The notes below the pieces were generated by a model, which made no database searches, was not told where the DNA came from, and saw nothing but the letters and a program-made list of their open reading frames with translations. Shown one piece after another: positions 37,305-45,495 of a stretch of 64,000 nt of DNA (the stretch's first letter is position 1; every line of letters starts with the position of its first letter). Both the position numbers and the translations under genes were made by a program. The stretch is from Nostocales cyanobacterium HT-58-2 (lineage in GTDB: Bacteria > Cyanobacteriota > Cyanobacteriia > Cyanobacteriales > Nostocaceae): the NCBI GenBank assembly GCA_002163975.1, contig CP019636.1, positions 4,103,001 through 4,167,000 on the forward strand, in the 5' to 3' direction.

Positions 37305-38864
37305 ATGTCCTTAACTGAAAATATTCTTTCGCAATTATCTGGTGATGTTTTGGGAAGCTTGCGTCAAGCCGATCGCATTTTGACATCAATCAGAGAAGGT
37401 GGTTCTGCTGTACCAATTGTAGTCACACAAACTCAGCAGCCATTAGGCAGTGTAGATTGGGATGTTGTCATTTGTGGCAGTACATTAGGCATTTTAATTG
37501 GTTGTGCCTTAGCTTTGAAGGGAGTGCGAGTCGCCTTAATCGAACGGGGAACTTTGCGTGGTAGAGATCAAGAATGGAATATCTCTCGTAAAGAATTACA
37601 AGTTTTTTTAGAATTAAACTTACTGACAGATGCAGAATTAGAGCAGGTGATCGCCACAGAATACAACCCTGCAAGAGTCAGTTTTTTGGGTGGTGCAGAA
37701 GTTTGGGTAAGTGATGTTTTAAACATCGGTGTAGATCCAGTTTATTTGCTGGAAACTTTAAAGCAGCGATTTCTTGCAGTTGGTGGAAAGTTATTTGAAA
37801 AGACTCCGTTTACACAAGCAGTTGTTCACCCAGATGGAGTCATAGTGAACAACCAATTCAAAACCAGGTTATTAATTGATGCTATGGGACATCTTTCTCC
37901 CATAACTCAACAAGCACGTGAGGGACAAAAACCAGATGCACTGTGTTTGGTTGTTGGAACATGTGCGCAAGGTTTCCCGGAAAACCACACAGGAGACTTG
38001 TTGTTTTCATCTACACCCATACAAAATCAATGTCAATACTTTTGGGAAGCCTTCCCAGCAAAAGATGGTAGAACGACTTACTTATTTACTTATATGGATG
38101 CTCATCCACAACGCTTAGCTTTGGCAGATCTTTTCGAGGATTATCTGCGCTTGATGAGCGAATATCAAGGTGTGGAATTGAGTCAGCTGACATTTAAACG
38201 AGCATTGTTTGGCTTTTTTCCCTCCTATCGTCAGCCGCTGAAAACACCTTGGAGTCGTATTTTACCCGTGGGAGATAGCAGTGGGAGTCAATCTCCCTTA
38301 AGTTTTGGTGGCTTTGGCGCGATGGTGCGTCACTTACAGCGTTTAACATTAGGCATTCATGAGGCGCTGCAAACAGATCAATTATCTGCACAGGCGATCG
38401 CACTACTACAACCATATCAACCCAGTTTGGCTGTCACTTGGTTATTCCAAAAAGCAATGAGTGTAGGTGTAAATCAAAAAATTGATCCAGAGCAAATTAA
38501 CCAATTGCTATCTGCGGTGTTTCAACAAATGCAACAACTAGGAAAACCCGTACTCAAACCATTTTTACAAGATGTGGTACAGTTTCCAGCACTGACGCAA
38601 ACACTCATAAAAACTGCCTTAACACATCCAGCATTGGTTGCCAAAATCATTCCACAAGTCGGGTTGGAAACTTTACTAGATTGGATGATGCATTACGGAA
38701 ATTTAGCAATTTACTCTATTTTATTTTGGTTGAGTCAAATACTAGAACCGTGGAAGAAAAATTTACCGATATCTACATATTATTGGAATCGCTGGGCTGA
38801 GGGCTGGAAGTATGGTTCTGGGAATGACTATTTTGATTCAGTAGGTGGACAGAATTTTTCGTAG
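37305..38864 (+). CDS. FAD-dependent oxidoreductase related to lycopene cyclases
   Basis: 519 residues from the ATG at 37305; the upstream GTG at 37290 overlaps the GGAGG motif. Dinucleotide-binding VDWDVVICGSTLGILIGCAL, then LKGVRVALIERG, and a second FAD contact LPVGDSSGSQSPLSFGGFGAM as in lycopene beta/epsilon cyclase-type flavoproteins. A homologue group exists in cyanobacteria and plastids; substrate unknown. The last codons (SVGGQNFS and stop) fall in miniature-repeat sequence beginning about 38838. Confidence 0.78.
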   Translation: MSLTENILSQLSGDVLGSLRQADRILTSIREGGSAVPIVVTQTQQPLGSVDWDVVICGSTLGILIGCALALKGVRVALIERGTLRGRDQEWNISRKELQVFLELNLLTDAELEQVIATEYNPARVSFLGGAEVWVSDVLNIGVDPVYLLETLKQRFLAVGGKLFEKTPFTQAVVHPDGVIVNNQFKTRLLIDAMGHLSPITQQAREGQKPDALCLVVGTCAQGFPENHTGDLLFSSTPIQNQCQYFWEAFPAKDGRTTYLFTYMDAHPQRLALADLFEDYLRLMSEYQGVELSQLTFKRALFGFFPSYRQPLKTPWSRILPVGDSSGSQSPLSFGGFGAMVRHLQRLTLGIHEALQTDQLSAQAIALLQPYQPSLAVTWLFQKAMSVGVNQKIDPEQINQLLSAVFQQMQQLGKPVLKPFLQDVVQFPALTQTLIKTALTHPALVAKIIPQVGLETLLDWMMHYGNLAIYSILFWLSQILEPWKKNLPISTYYWNRWAEGWKYGSGNDYFDSVGGQNFS

Positions 38865-39048
38865 GAGAGCCAGTGCGTTGCGGAGAGAAGTTGCGAGGAG
38901 GGTTTCCCTCCGGGCAAACTTCGGAGGGTTCCCCGCGTTGTAGCACCTGGCGTTGTGTTAGGCGTAGCCGTAACGCATCAATTGTTTGAGCAGCATGGGT
39001 TATGCTTTGCGCTCCCCATCCTACATTTATTCACGTCGAGCTACTTAA
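38838..39048. repeat. Miniature repeat, copy B, overlapping the FAD-oxidoreductase stop
   Basis: The left end CAGTAGGTGGACAGAATTTT and the right end (minus strand) TTAAGTAGCTCGACGTGAAT match the ends of the better copy at 57159-57292. It shares the core CAGCATGGGTTATGC and CCATCCTACATTTATT. About 75 extra internal bases (GAGGGTTTCCCTCCGGGC region) make it longer than the other copy. Confidence 0.65.
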
Positions 39049-39306
39049 TAATTTTACAAAAAACCTGATCTGTGGCTTTTCTTTCAGAATAAGGTTGTGA
39101 GGATAAAATAAACGAGCCAAATCCAGGAGAACTTGACGAAATTGATTGAATAAGGAAAACAAACAGCCTAACAGAGGAATGAGAGAATGTCGGGCGTGAA
39201 ATCAACTGTTAACTCAAGCCTCTTGAGTCACTCAGATGAGATACGCGACACTGTGGAATCTTGCATTCTTGAGTGCTGGCGTGTGGTTAAGAGATAGCTT
39301 AGGCAG
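39049..39306. other. Intergenic region upstream of a small zinc-ribbon gene
   Basis: About 260 bases after the miniature repeat. A weak AGGCAG motif precedes the start at 39307. No RNA gene or hairpin recognised. Confidence 0.4.
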
Positions 39307-39684
39307 TTGATGCTTTCATTAATCCACACCCAAGACGCCAAAATCACACACAACCAGACAACAATTATGGAATACCAAAAACCAAAGTCTTACAACTCGA
39401 CGCAAACAGAAGAAACGCAGTCTAGGCATGAAAAACCAAGATTGCATCCTGAGCCCAAGCCTGAGCCTTGCCAGCACATCAAGTTTCTTGACTGCAACAA
39501 GCCCACCAAACGAGTTATCTTCGAGTGTTACCATTGCCGACAAGGGATCATAGCCCAGTTGCACTCAAATGGAGAAATTCAAAGACTTGAGCCACCATGC
39601 CCAAACTGTGGCAAGACTGCAATCCGACTGGAAGCAACTCAAGTTATTTCGATGACGCCTATTCCTTCACCTTGGGGAGAGTAA
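39307..39684 (+). CDS. Small zinc-ribbon-like protein
   Basis: 125 residues, or about 105 if the ATG at 39367 is used. An N-terminal polar, proline-rich half is followed by two CxxC pairs, CYHC (about 73-76) and CPNC (about 98-101), spaced as in a zinc ribbon. I recognise no family. The cysteine spacing and ordinary codon use support a real gene, but start and function are uncertain. Confidence 0.5.
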   Translation: MMLSLIHTQDAKITHNQTTIMEYQKPKSYNSTQTEETQSRHEKPRLHPEPKPEPCQHIKFLDCNKPTKRVIFECYHCRQGIIAQLHSNGEIQRLEPPCPNCGKTAIRLEATQVISMTPIPSPWGE

Positions 39685-40066
39685 AAATTTGACTATAAAT
39701 TTTACATTTGTTCTGTCATAGCAAAAAAGACCCCGATACAGTCGGGGTTAATGCAGATTGGAATCTACTCCTACTCTGTATTCTGTTAGGTAGCAGGAAA
39801 TTGCACCATTATCAAAAGGTATAAACCGAAAATAAGTAATGGTGTATACTGCTTGAAAATGATGACCTTAATAAGAAAAACCTCCGGTAATTTCCAGAGG
39901 CTTTGGATTGCTTAATTGTCATGAGGAAGCTTTAAACAGCTTTGGTTTAATCTTGGCTTTAGTTCGGCAGAACATCCACATCCTGAAGGGATAAAGTTGA
40001 TTCTGTGAAGCTGTATACTTCATGTAAAAAAAAGACATTGACATAATTGGATTTCAAGTATAGCTT
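39685..40066. other. Intergenic region with a minus-strand terminator
   Basis: Between two convergent genes. It holds the terminator at 39723-39748 and a weaker CCTC/GAGG hairpin near 39882-39902. No gene seen. Confidence 0.5.
39723..39748 (-). terminator. Rho-independent terminator
   Basis: ACCCCGA (39730-39736) and TCGGGGT (39742-39748) form a 7-base GC-rich stem. On the minus strand it is followed by six U residues after a C. It can end transcripts arriving from the HD-domain gene at 40067. Confidence 0.7.
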
Positions 40067-40624
40067 CTACAAAGAAGTGTTGCTTAATTGTGCAATACCT
40101 TGTTGATAAACCTCATCAAAAATGATCTCCAGATTCACATCTGTTCCTCGTATTCGATCAATGACGCACTTAGCCCACTCAAAATATTCTTGTTTGCGTT
40201 GTGTTGACCAATCGACAGGTGGATATGCAACAATATCCTGAAGATTAGAAATTTTATCAGCAAGTTTGACCAGCTTAGCCCGTTCACTCAGATGTATGGC
40301 GTGTTCAATTTGAAGTTGCTTGCGTTTCTGCTTGGGAAGAGATTTATCATCCGTCACCTCTCTAACCAGGCGCTGAACTTCTTGACCAAACTCTTGCTCT
40401 AATTCTTCAAATGTCGTTTCTGTGTCTTCAACTGTATCGTGTAAAATAGCTCCTACAATCACAACAGTATCACGAATAACTGCTACATTCCACAACAAGT
40501 TCGCTACTGTAATGGGATGATTAATGTAGGGAGATGCTTCCTTATCCTTGCGGCGTTGATTTCGGTGCTTAAAAGCAGCAAAGTCCAAAGCTTTTAAGAT
40601 TAACCCAATCTGTTCAGCTTCCAT
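40067..40624 (-). CDS. Small HD-domain alarmone hydrolase (MESH1-like)
   Basis: 185 residues, only the HD part of RelA/SpoT proteins. Metal-binding motifs: HRNQRRKDKEASPYINHPI, HDTVEDTETTFEEL and LVKLADKISNLQD. It lacks synthetase, TGS and ACT domains, so it is expected to hydrolyse (p)ppGpp or a related nucleotide such as NADPH, as MESH1 proteins do. Single gene. Confidence 0.85.
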   Translation of the reverse strand: MEAEQIGLILKALDFAAFKHRNQRRKDKEASPYINHPITVANLLWNVAVIRDTVVIVGAILHDTVEDTETTFEELEQEFGQEVQRLVREVTDDKSLPKQKRKQLQIEHAIHLSERAKLVKLADKISNLQDIVAYPPVDWSTQRKQEYFEWAKCVIDRIRGTDVNLEIIFDEVYQQGIAQLSNTSL

Positions 40625-40729
40625 GTATTTAAAAAAAGAGAGAAAGAATAATCAAAATTAATACTCTACATCTAGAGTATCTAGTTGTTCCTGATTTAAA
40701 ATTCTTTATAATTTTGACTTAAGTTTTGT

Positions 40730-41491
40730 TTAGCTACGAATAAAAAAATAGGCAGTCATGCTAAAGGCAATAATCATAACAAATCTCCGAATTAAGCGTG
40801 GTTCAACTTTACGGGCGTAGTGAGCACATAAGTAACCACCGAGTGAACCACCCACCGCCATCAAAATAGCTTGATGCCAAGCAATAACGCCAGCAATAAT
40901 AAAAGGAATGATCGCGATCCCATTGATACAACTCCCCAGAAATGTCTTAAAGGCATTCATTGTATGAATATTTTTGATTCCTAAAAACGTCAGTGTTGCT
41001 AGCATCAAAATACCCAAACCTGCTCCGAAGAAACCACCATAGATGGCGATCGCCAGTTGGGCAAGCATAAGGCTCAAAAGAGGCGGTGATTTTGAGGATG
41101 ACTTCTGGCTTTGAAGCTGAAACCACGCTTTTAGGGGTTCGCTAAAGGTAAATATTAGCGTTGCTAACAGTAACAAATAGGGAATCAGCTTTTTAAACAT
41201 ATCTGGAGATGTATATAACAAAGCTACTGAGCCAATCACTCCACCAACTAAACTAGTGGCACACAGTAGCAACAGTTCTCGCCGCTGGATGCTTAAGTCC
41301 TGACGATATGCTCCAGCACTTGCCAGAGCTGCTAGCCACATAGCAGTGTTATTCGTTGCATTGGCAGCAATCGGTTGTACACCCGTAAAGATTAGAGCTG
41401 GAAATGTGATGAAACTCCCACCCCCCGCCACAGCATTTAGTCCACCTGCAACAAACGCAGTACTAAACAAAAGTAAGTTATGAAGAAACAT
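40730..41491 (-). CDS. TauE/SafE-family membrane exporter
   Basis: 253 residues with about eight membrane helices. Family motifs are AGGLNAVAGGGSFITFPAL at residues 15-33 and YGGFFGAGLGILMLA in the middle. Members move sulfite, sulfoacetate or other organosulfur anions. The neighbouring divergent TauD-family gene may be related in use, but is in the opposite direction. Confidence 0.88.
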   Translation of the reverse strand: MFLHNLLLFSTAFVAGGLNAVAGGGSFITFPALIFTGVQPIAANATNNTAMWLAALASAGAYRQDLSIQRRELLLLCATSLVGGVIGSVALLYTSPDMFKKLIPYLLLLATLIFTFSEPLKAWFQLQSQKSSSKSPPLLSLMLAQLAIAIYGGFFGAGLGILMLATLTFLGIKNIHTMNAFKTFLGSCINGIAIIPFIIAGVIAWHQAILMAVGGSLGGYLCAHYARKVEPRLIRRFVMIIAFSMTAYFFIRS

Positions 41492-41694
41492 TAGGTGTTA
41501 GTAACTCCTAATAGTAGAGACCTTGCTTCTATAGGATTATCTGTGATAAATTTTTGCTGAGATAAAATACGGTATCTTTATCAATTTACCGCATTTAACA
41601 ATCACTCAATTATCTGAATTAACTTCTCAGCAGCCAGTATCCCTTTAGGCTACTCTGTGTAGCCTGAGTACGAACTTCCTGGAGACACCAACAT

Positions 41695-42606
41695 ATGAGT
41701 TCTAAAAACTTTGACATTTACCCAGTTGCAGGACGCATCGGTGCCGAAATCGTCGGTCTTGACCTCAGTGTTGACTTGAGCGACAACATCATCAGAGAAA
41801 TTCGCCAAGCCCTAGTCCAATACAAAGTGATTTTCTTTCGTCGTCAACAGCTTGACGCCAACGGGCAGGTCGCCTTTGCTCGACGGTTCGGTGAAGTTAC
41901 CACTGCTCACCCCACTGTGCCGTCGCTTCTAGGACACCCAGAAGTCCTTGATCTGGATTACGGTCGAACCGTCACGCGTGCAAATACTTGGCACACTGAT
42001 GTGACGTTTGTAGATAAACCCCCGCTTGGCTCTGTCTTGCGGGCGATCGTCATCCCCCCGTCAGGAGGCGACACCATTTGGGCAAACTCTGTCACTGCGT
42101 ACCAGGACTTGCCAACTCATTTGCGTCATCTCGCAGACCAACTCTGGGCTGTGCATAGCAACGCCTATGACTATGCAGCAGCCGCAGTTGACCTTTCTGA
42201 GGAAGTCAAGGCTTACCGGGCGGTCTTTACGTCTACCGTATACGAGACGATTCATCCAGTTGTCCGCGTCCATCCCGAGTCTGGTGAGCGCGGGCTCTTT
42301 ATTGGTGGTTTTGTTCGCCAGATCCGTGGTCTATCAACAACTGAATCGGCTGACATTCTTCGACTGTTGCAGGCGTATGTGACACGTCCCGAAAACACAG
42401 TTCGCTGGCGTTGGCAAGTTGGTGACGTGGCATTCTGGGACAACCGTGCCACTCAGCATTATGCGATCGCCGATTATGGCGACCAGCCCCGCCACGTTCA
42501 GCGCGTAACAATTGCTGGCGACCTTCCAGTCAGTATTGACGGCAAACATAGTGAAGCCGTCAAAGGAGACTCTTCTGCATATACCCCAAGCTTGGTCGCT
42601 GCTTGA
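41695..42606 (+). CDS. TauD/TfdA-family 2-oxoglutarate-dependent dioxygenase
   Basis: 303 residues. The iron site is H-x-D in NTWHTDVTF (about residues 99-101) with a distal His in DNRATQHYA, and the 2OG-binding Arg in QPRHVQRVTIAG. The family oxidises taurine, sulfonates, aryloxyalkanoates or similar. With TauE-like exporter upstream on the other strand, organosulfur use is plausible but unproven. Start with CTGGAGACACC upstream. A terminator hairpin follows at 42724. Confidence 0.88.
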   Translation: MSSKNFDIYPVAGRIGAEIVGLDLSVDLSDNIIREIRQALVQYKVIFFRRQQLDANGQVAFARRFGEVTTAHPTVPSLLGHPEVLDLDYGRTVTRANTWHTDVTFVDKPPLGSVLRAIVIPPSGGDTIWANSVTAYQDLPTHLRHLADQLWAVHSNAYDYAAAAVDLSEEVKAYRAVFTSTVYETIHPVVRVHPESGERGLFIGGFVRQIRGLSTTESADILRLLQAYVTRPENTVRWRWQVGDVAFWDNRATQHYAIADYGDQPRHVQRVTIAGDLPVSIDGKHSEAVKGDSSAYTPSLVAA

Positions 42607-42955
42607 GTAAACATTTTTGTTGGCGTCCAACTTCTTGGCAATTCCCCAGCTGTTAAGACGAAGCCTATAACGGGTGGGGAATTGTCGTTCAGGATCTAGT
42701 GATGAGGATTGATGTTCATTTAAAAACCCAGTTGTTATAACTGGGTTTGAGTGGGGTATGTCCCCGCGCTTTATTTATAGAGATTAATTATAAGTTGCTT
42801 GTCTTATAATGACTACAACACTGGGCTGATCGATTTCGGAAAATTCACAGCAATATTAGGAAAATAATGGGTGAACAAATTGAGTTAAAAAAGCTATGTC
42901 TACATTACAGGAGTAGCGTCCTAACCCCTGAATAACTGCAAAAACCTGAAAATAC
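42607..42955. other. Intergenic region before the RHH/tnpB pair
   Basis: Holds the hairpin at 42724-42748 and then AT-rich sequence; the left end of the tnpB element probably lies within it but could not be fixed. Confidence 0.4.
42724..42748 (+). terminator. Hairpin after the TauD-family gene
   Basis: AAACCCAGTT and AACTGGGTTT form a perfect 10-base stem with a 5-base loop. The flanking A run on the left and T run within the right arm allow termination in either direction. Confidence 0.6.
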
Positions 42956-43123
42956 CTAAACTTTGCTACTCATCCTCTTGGTCTTGTTTTTCAAAGATTG
43001 AATGCACTCCCGCAACACATCACTTCTATTTAAATCAACCATTTGACAGTATGCATCCAGCGTTTTTAGTTCATCCACCGTAACCCGAATCTCTAATCTT
43101 TCCGTTTGTTTAGCCATTGACAT
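42956..43123 (-). CDS. Ribbon-helix-helix protein divergent from tnpB
   Basis: 55 residues from MSMAKQTERLEIRV (start 43123, or 43117). The pattern TERLEIRVTVDELKTLDAYC then LNRSDVLRECIQ is the RHH DNA-binding fold. It lies head to head with the tnpB gene about 55 bases away, so it may autoregulate both promoters. Small RHH genes beside lone tnpB genes recur in cyanobacteria as far as I recall. Confidence 0.7.
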   Translation of the reverse strand: MSMAKQTERLEIRVTVDELKTLDAYCQMVDLNRSDVLRECIQSLKNKTKRMSSKV

Positions 43124-43177
43124 TCCGTACAATTGTCCGTACGTTTTATAGTATAAACTCAACAAGTATAATCTGCA

Positions 43178-44359
43178 ATGTACGCCATCAAAGTAGAGCT
43201 AAAATTGAATAATAAAGAGCGTACCATGATGCGTAAACATTCCGGTTATGCACGCTTTGTTTATAATTACGGCTTGGCACTCATTCAAGAGTTGTATTTT
43301 GCTGGAATCAAAGGAAGTATTACCAAGCAGATAAACGAGATTAAGAAAGTCTTCACTAACTACACTAAAAAGCAACCTGGAAACCAATGGATGAACGAGT
43401 TGTCATCCAGGGTTTATCAATATGCTTTTATGAGTTTAGGACAGGCATATCAAAGATGGTTTAAAGGACTATCTAGTAAACCTGTTTTTAAGTCAAAAAA
43501 AGATGGGGATTCGTTTACTGTTGATAGTAGCAACGGGAAGGTTGTACTTTTTTTTGGGAAGAAAATAAAGATTCCGACTTTAGGAACCTTTCGTCTCAAA
43601 GAAGCCTTGCCTTGCTGTTACGTGACACAAACTTTTACTATCAGTCGCCAAGCTCATAAGTGGTACGTTTCTTTTGCAGTAGACGCTGATAGAATACCAC
43701 CAATCCACCATCCAGAGGAATCGGTAGGGATTGATTTAGGCGTGAAATGCTTTGCAACCTTGTCAGATGGTTCTCAAGTTGATGCCCCAAAGCATTACAA
43801 ACAAGCGAAAACCAAGCTAGCTTTGGCGCAGTGGCGGAACCGAAACAAACAGTCTGGCAACCGTCGTCAAGGTGTGAAGCAGTCGAATAGAGCGAAAAAG
43901 TTTTATGGCTCTCTTGCCAAAAAGCACGCTCGAATTGCTCATCAGCGTCAAGATTTTCTGCATAAGGTGACAACAGATATAAGCCGCAAGTTTTATCGAA
44001 TTCGGATAGAAGACTTAAACGTTTCAGGAATGCTCGCTAATTCTAAATTATCAGCAGCTATCTCTGATTTAGGCTTCTACGAATTCCGTCGTCAACTTGT
44101 CTACAAGTCCCAAGTGTATGGAACAAAAGTAGAGATAGTTGACAGATGGTATCCATCATCAAAACTGTGCTGTATGTGTGGAAGCAAGCACGACAATTTA
44201 AAACTTTCTGACCGAGTTTATCAGTGTCAGAATAAGTCTTGCTTAGCTCACGCAATTACGTTGGATAGGGATTTGAATGCGGCTTATAACTTGTTGAACG
44301 CACCATCGGACTTTGTACGGCTGGCTCAACCGGAAGTGACGCTCGTGGACAAGAAGTAG
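43178..44359 (+). CDS. tnpB: TnpB of an IS605-type element without tnpA
   Basis: 393 residues. RuvC residues are in GIDLGVKCFATL, RIEDLNVSGML and TLDRDLNAAYNLL; zinc-finger cysteines are in CCMCGSKH and CQNKSC. The gene appears complete and catalytically intact. No Y1 transposase is adjacent, so movement would need TnpA in trans. It belongs to a different TnpB lineage from the other two in this window. Confidence 0.9.
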   Translation: MYAIKVELKLNNKERTMMRKHSGYARFVYNYGLALIQELYFAGIKGSITKQINEIKKVFTNYTKKQPGNQWMNELSSRVYQYAFMSLGQAYQRWFKGLSSKPVFKSKKDGDSFTVDSSNGKVVLFFGKKIKIPTLGTFRLKEALPCCYVTQTFTISRQAHKWYVSFAVDADRIPPIHHPEESVGIDLGVKCFATLSDGSQVDAPKHYKQAKTKLALAQWRNRNKQSGNRRQGVKQSNRAKKFYGSLAKKHARIAHQRQDFLHKVTTDISRKFYRIRIEDLNVSGMLANSKLSAAISDLGFYEFRRQLVYKSQVYGTKVEIVDRWYPSSKLCCMCGSKHDNLKLSDRVYQCQNKSCLAHAITLDRDLNAAYNLLNAPSDFVRLAQPEVTLVDKK

Positions 44360-44417
44360 CCGACTACCTTGAATGAAGCGAGAAATAAACAGCAATGTTC
44401 ACTATTGTGTAAGTTTT

Positions 44418-45203
44418 ATGGAGCAGATAATTGCTTGTCCTGTTTGTCGCAAACCAAGAGCCGAAGTACCGCTGCGGTGTGATGCGTGCTTCGATTACTT
44501 CACAAAGGAGCTTGCGAAAATGCCTTCGCCTTTGATGGATTTGACCCCATCTGCTGCACTTGGTGCGGTTGAAGGAAACACTGCTCATGCAAAACCTTTA
44601 CGCACAGAGTTATTCCGGTCTCCTATTATCCCTTTTTTATACGAACGCATCCTACCTCCAATTTGGGCACTTGGACTGCGTAACCTAGGGGGTATTGATA
44701 CTGAATTCCGGCTAGTTACAGACTTCTTTGGTCAAAGTCTAGCAATTGTGGCAGATATCAGTTGTGGTACAGGCATTATGGCACGACGCTTAGCGCTATC
44801 GGGAAGGTACAAGCATATAATTGCCTTGGATTATTCAGAGTCAATGTTGGCACAGTTGCAACAACAAGCCAGACTTGATGGTATATCACCGTCCCAGATA
44901 ACTATTATTCGTGCTGATGTGGAAGCACTACCCTTGGCATCAAATTCTATTGATGCCATATATGCAGGAGCTGCAATGCACTGTTGGAAGGATGCTCTTG
45001 AAGGAATTCGCAACATTTACCGAGTGTTGCTCCCTGGTGGGAAGCTATTTGCAACGACTTTTCTCAAGCCATTTCCTAGCATTGTATTTCGGTTTTTCTC
45101 ACTTCAAGAACTTCGGGATATCATGGTCGCAGCAGGTTTCAACAAAGACAATGTGCAGCTTCAAGCTCGTGGTTTGTATGGAACCATCTGGTGCATCAAG
45201 TAG
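44418..45203 (+). CDS. Class I SAM-dependent methyltransferase, plastid-type homologue
   Basis: 261 residues from the ATG at 44418 (MEQIIACPVCRKP), which places the zinc-finger-like CPVC..CDAC at the N-terminus; the frame is open to 44373. The SAM fold follows: VADISCGTGIMARRLA, IIALDYSESML, IRADVEALPLASNSIDAIYAG and NIYRVLLPGGKLFATTF. Related proteins occur in plant chloroplasts as uncharacterised methyltransferases. Substrate unknown. Confidence 0.83.
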   Translation: MEQIIACPVCRKPRAEVPLRCDACFDYFTKELAKMPSPLMDLTPSAALGAVEGNTAHAKPLRTELFRSPIIPFLYERILPPIWALGLRNLGGIDTEFRLVTDFFGQSLAIVADISCGTGIMARRLALSGRYKHIIALDYSESMLAQLQQQARLDGISPSQITIIRADVEALPLASNSIDAIYAGAAMHCWKDALEGIRNIYRVLLPGGKLFATTFLKPFPSIVFRFFSLQELRDIMVAAGFNKDNVQLQARGLYGTIWCIK

Positions 45204-45225
45204 AACCAAAATCCAATATACTCAA

Positions 45226-45358
45226 TAGACCTCTTGCATGAATGCTATAAAAGATTTGTAGGATGTGTTAGGACGAAGTCCGTAACGCATCTTCTGAGAT
45301 TTGTTGCGCTGCTTTACTCTCTCATTCCCCTACACAAAATATTCGTGCAAGAGTTCTA
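45226..45358. mobile_element. 133-base MITE with 18-base inverted ends, IS630-like
   Basis: The left end TAGACCTCTTGCATGAAT and the right end (other strand) TAGAACTCTTGCACGAAT match at 16 of 18 positions. Both ends begin with TA, as for elements that duplicate a TA target (IS630/Tc1 type). The interior has GTAGGATGTGTTAGG and CCGTAACGCATC, words shared with the other miniature repeats. No coding capacity. Confidence 0.7.
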
Positions 45359-45390
45359 ATGATTAACCACACTTGATATGAAAAGTAAAA

Positions 45391-45416
45391 GCTCCCTTAA
45401 CCTCATGTAAGGGAGC
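45391..45416. terminator. Bidirectional terminator hairpin
   Basis: GCTCCCTTA and TAAGGGAGC form a perfect 9-base stem with an 8-base loop between the convergent methyltransferase and histidine-kinase genes. An A-rich left flank gives U residues on the minus strand. Confidence 0.65.
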
Positions 45417-45495
45417 AAACAGCGGTAAATGGTGCTGAGCCTATCAGACTGTTAATTACTAGTTGCAGTCGAAATCGACTTATGCAGTCGTTCAT

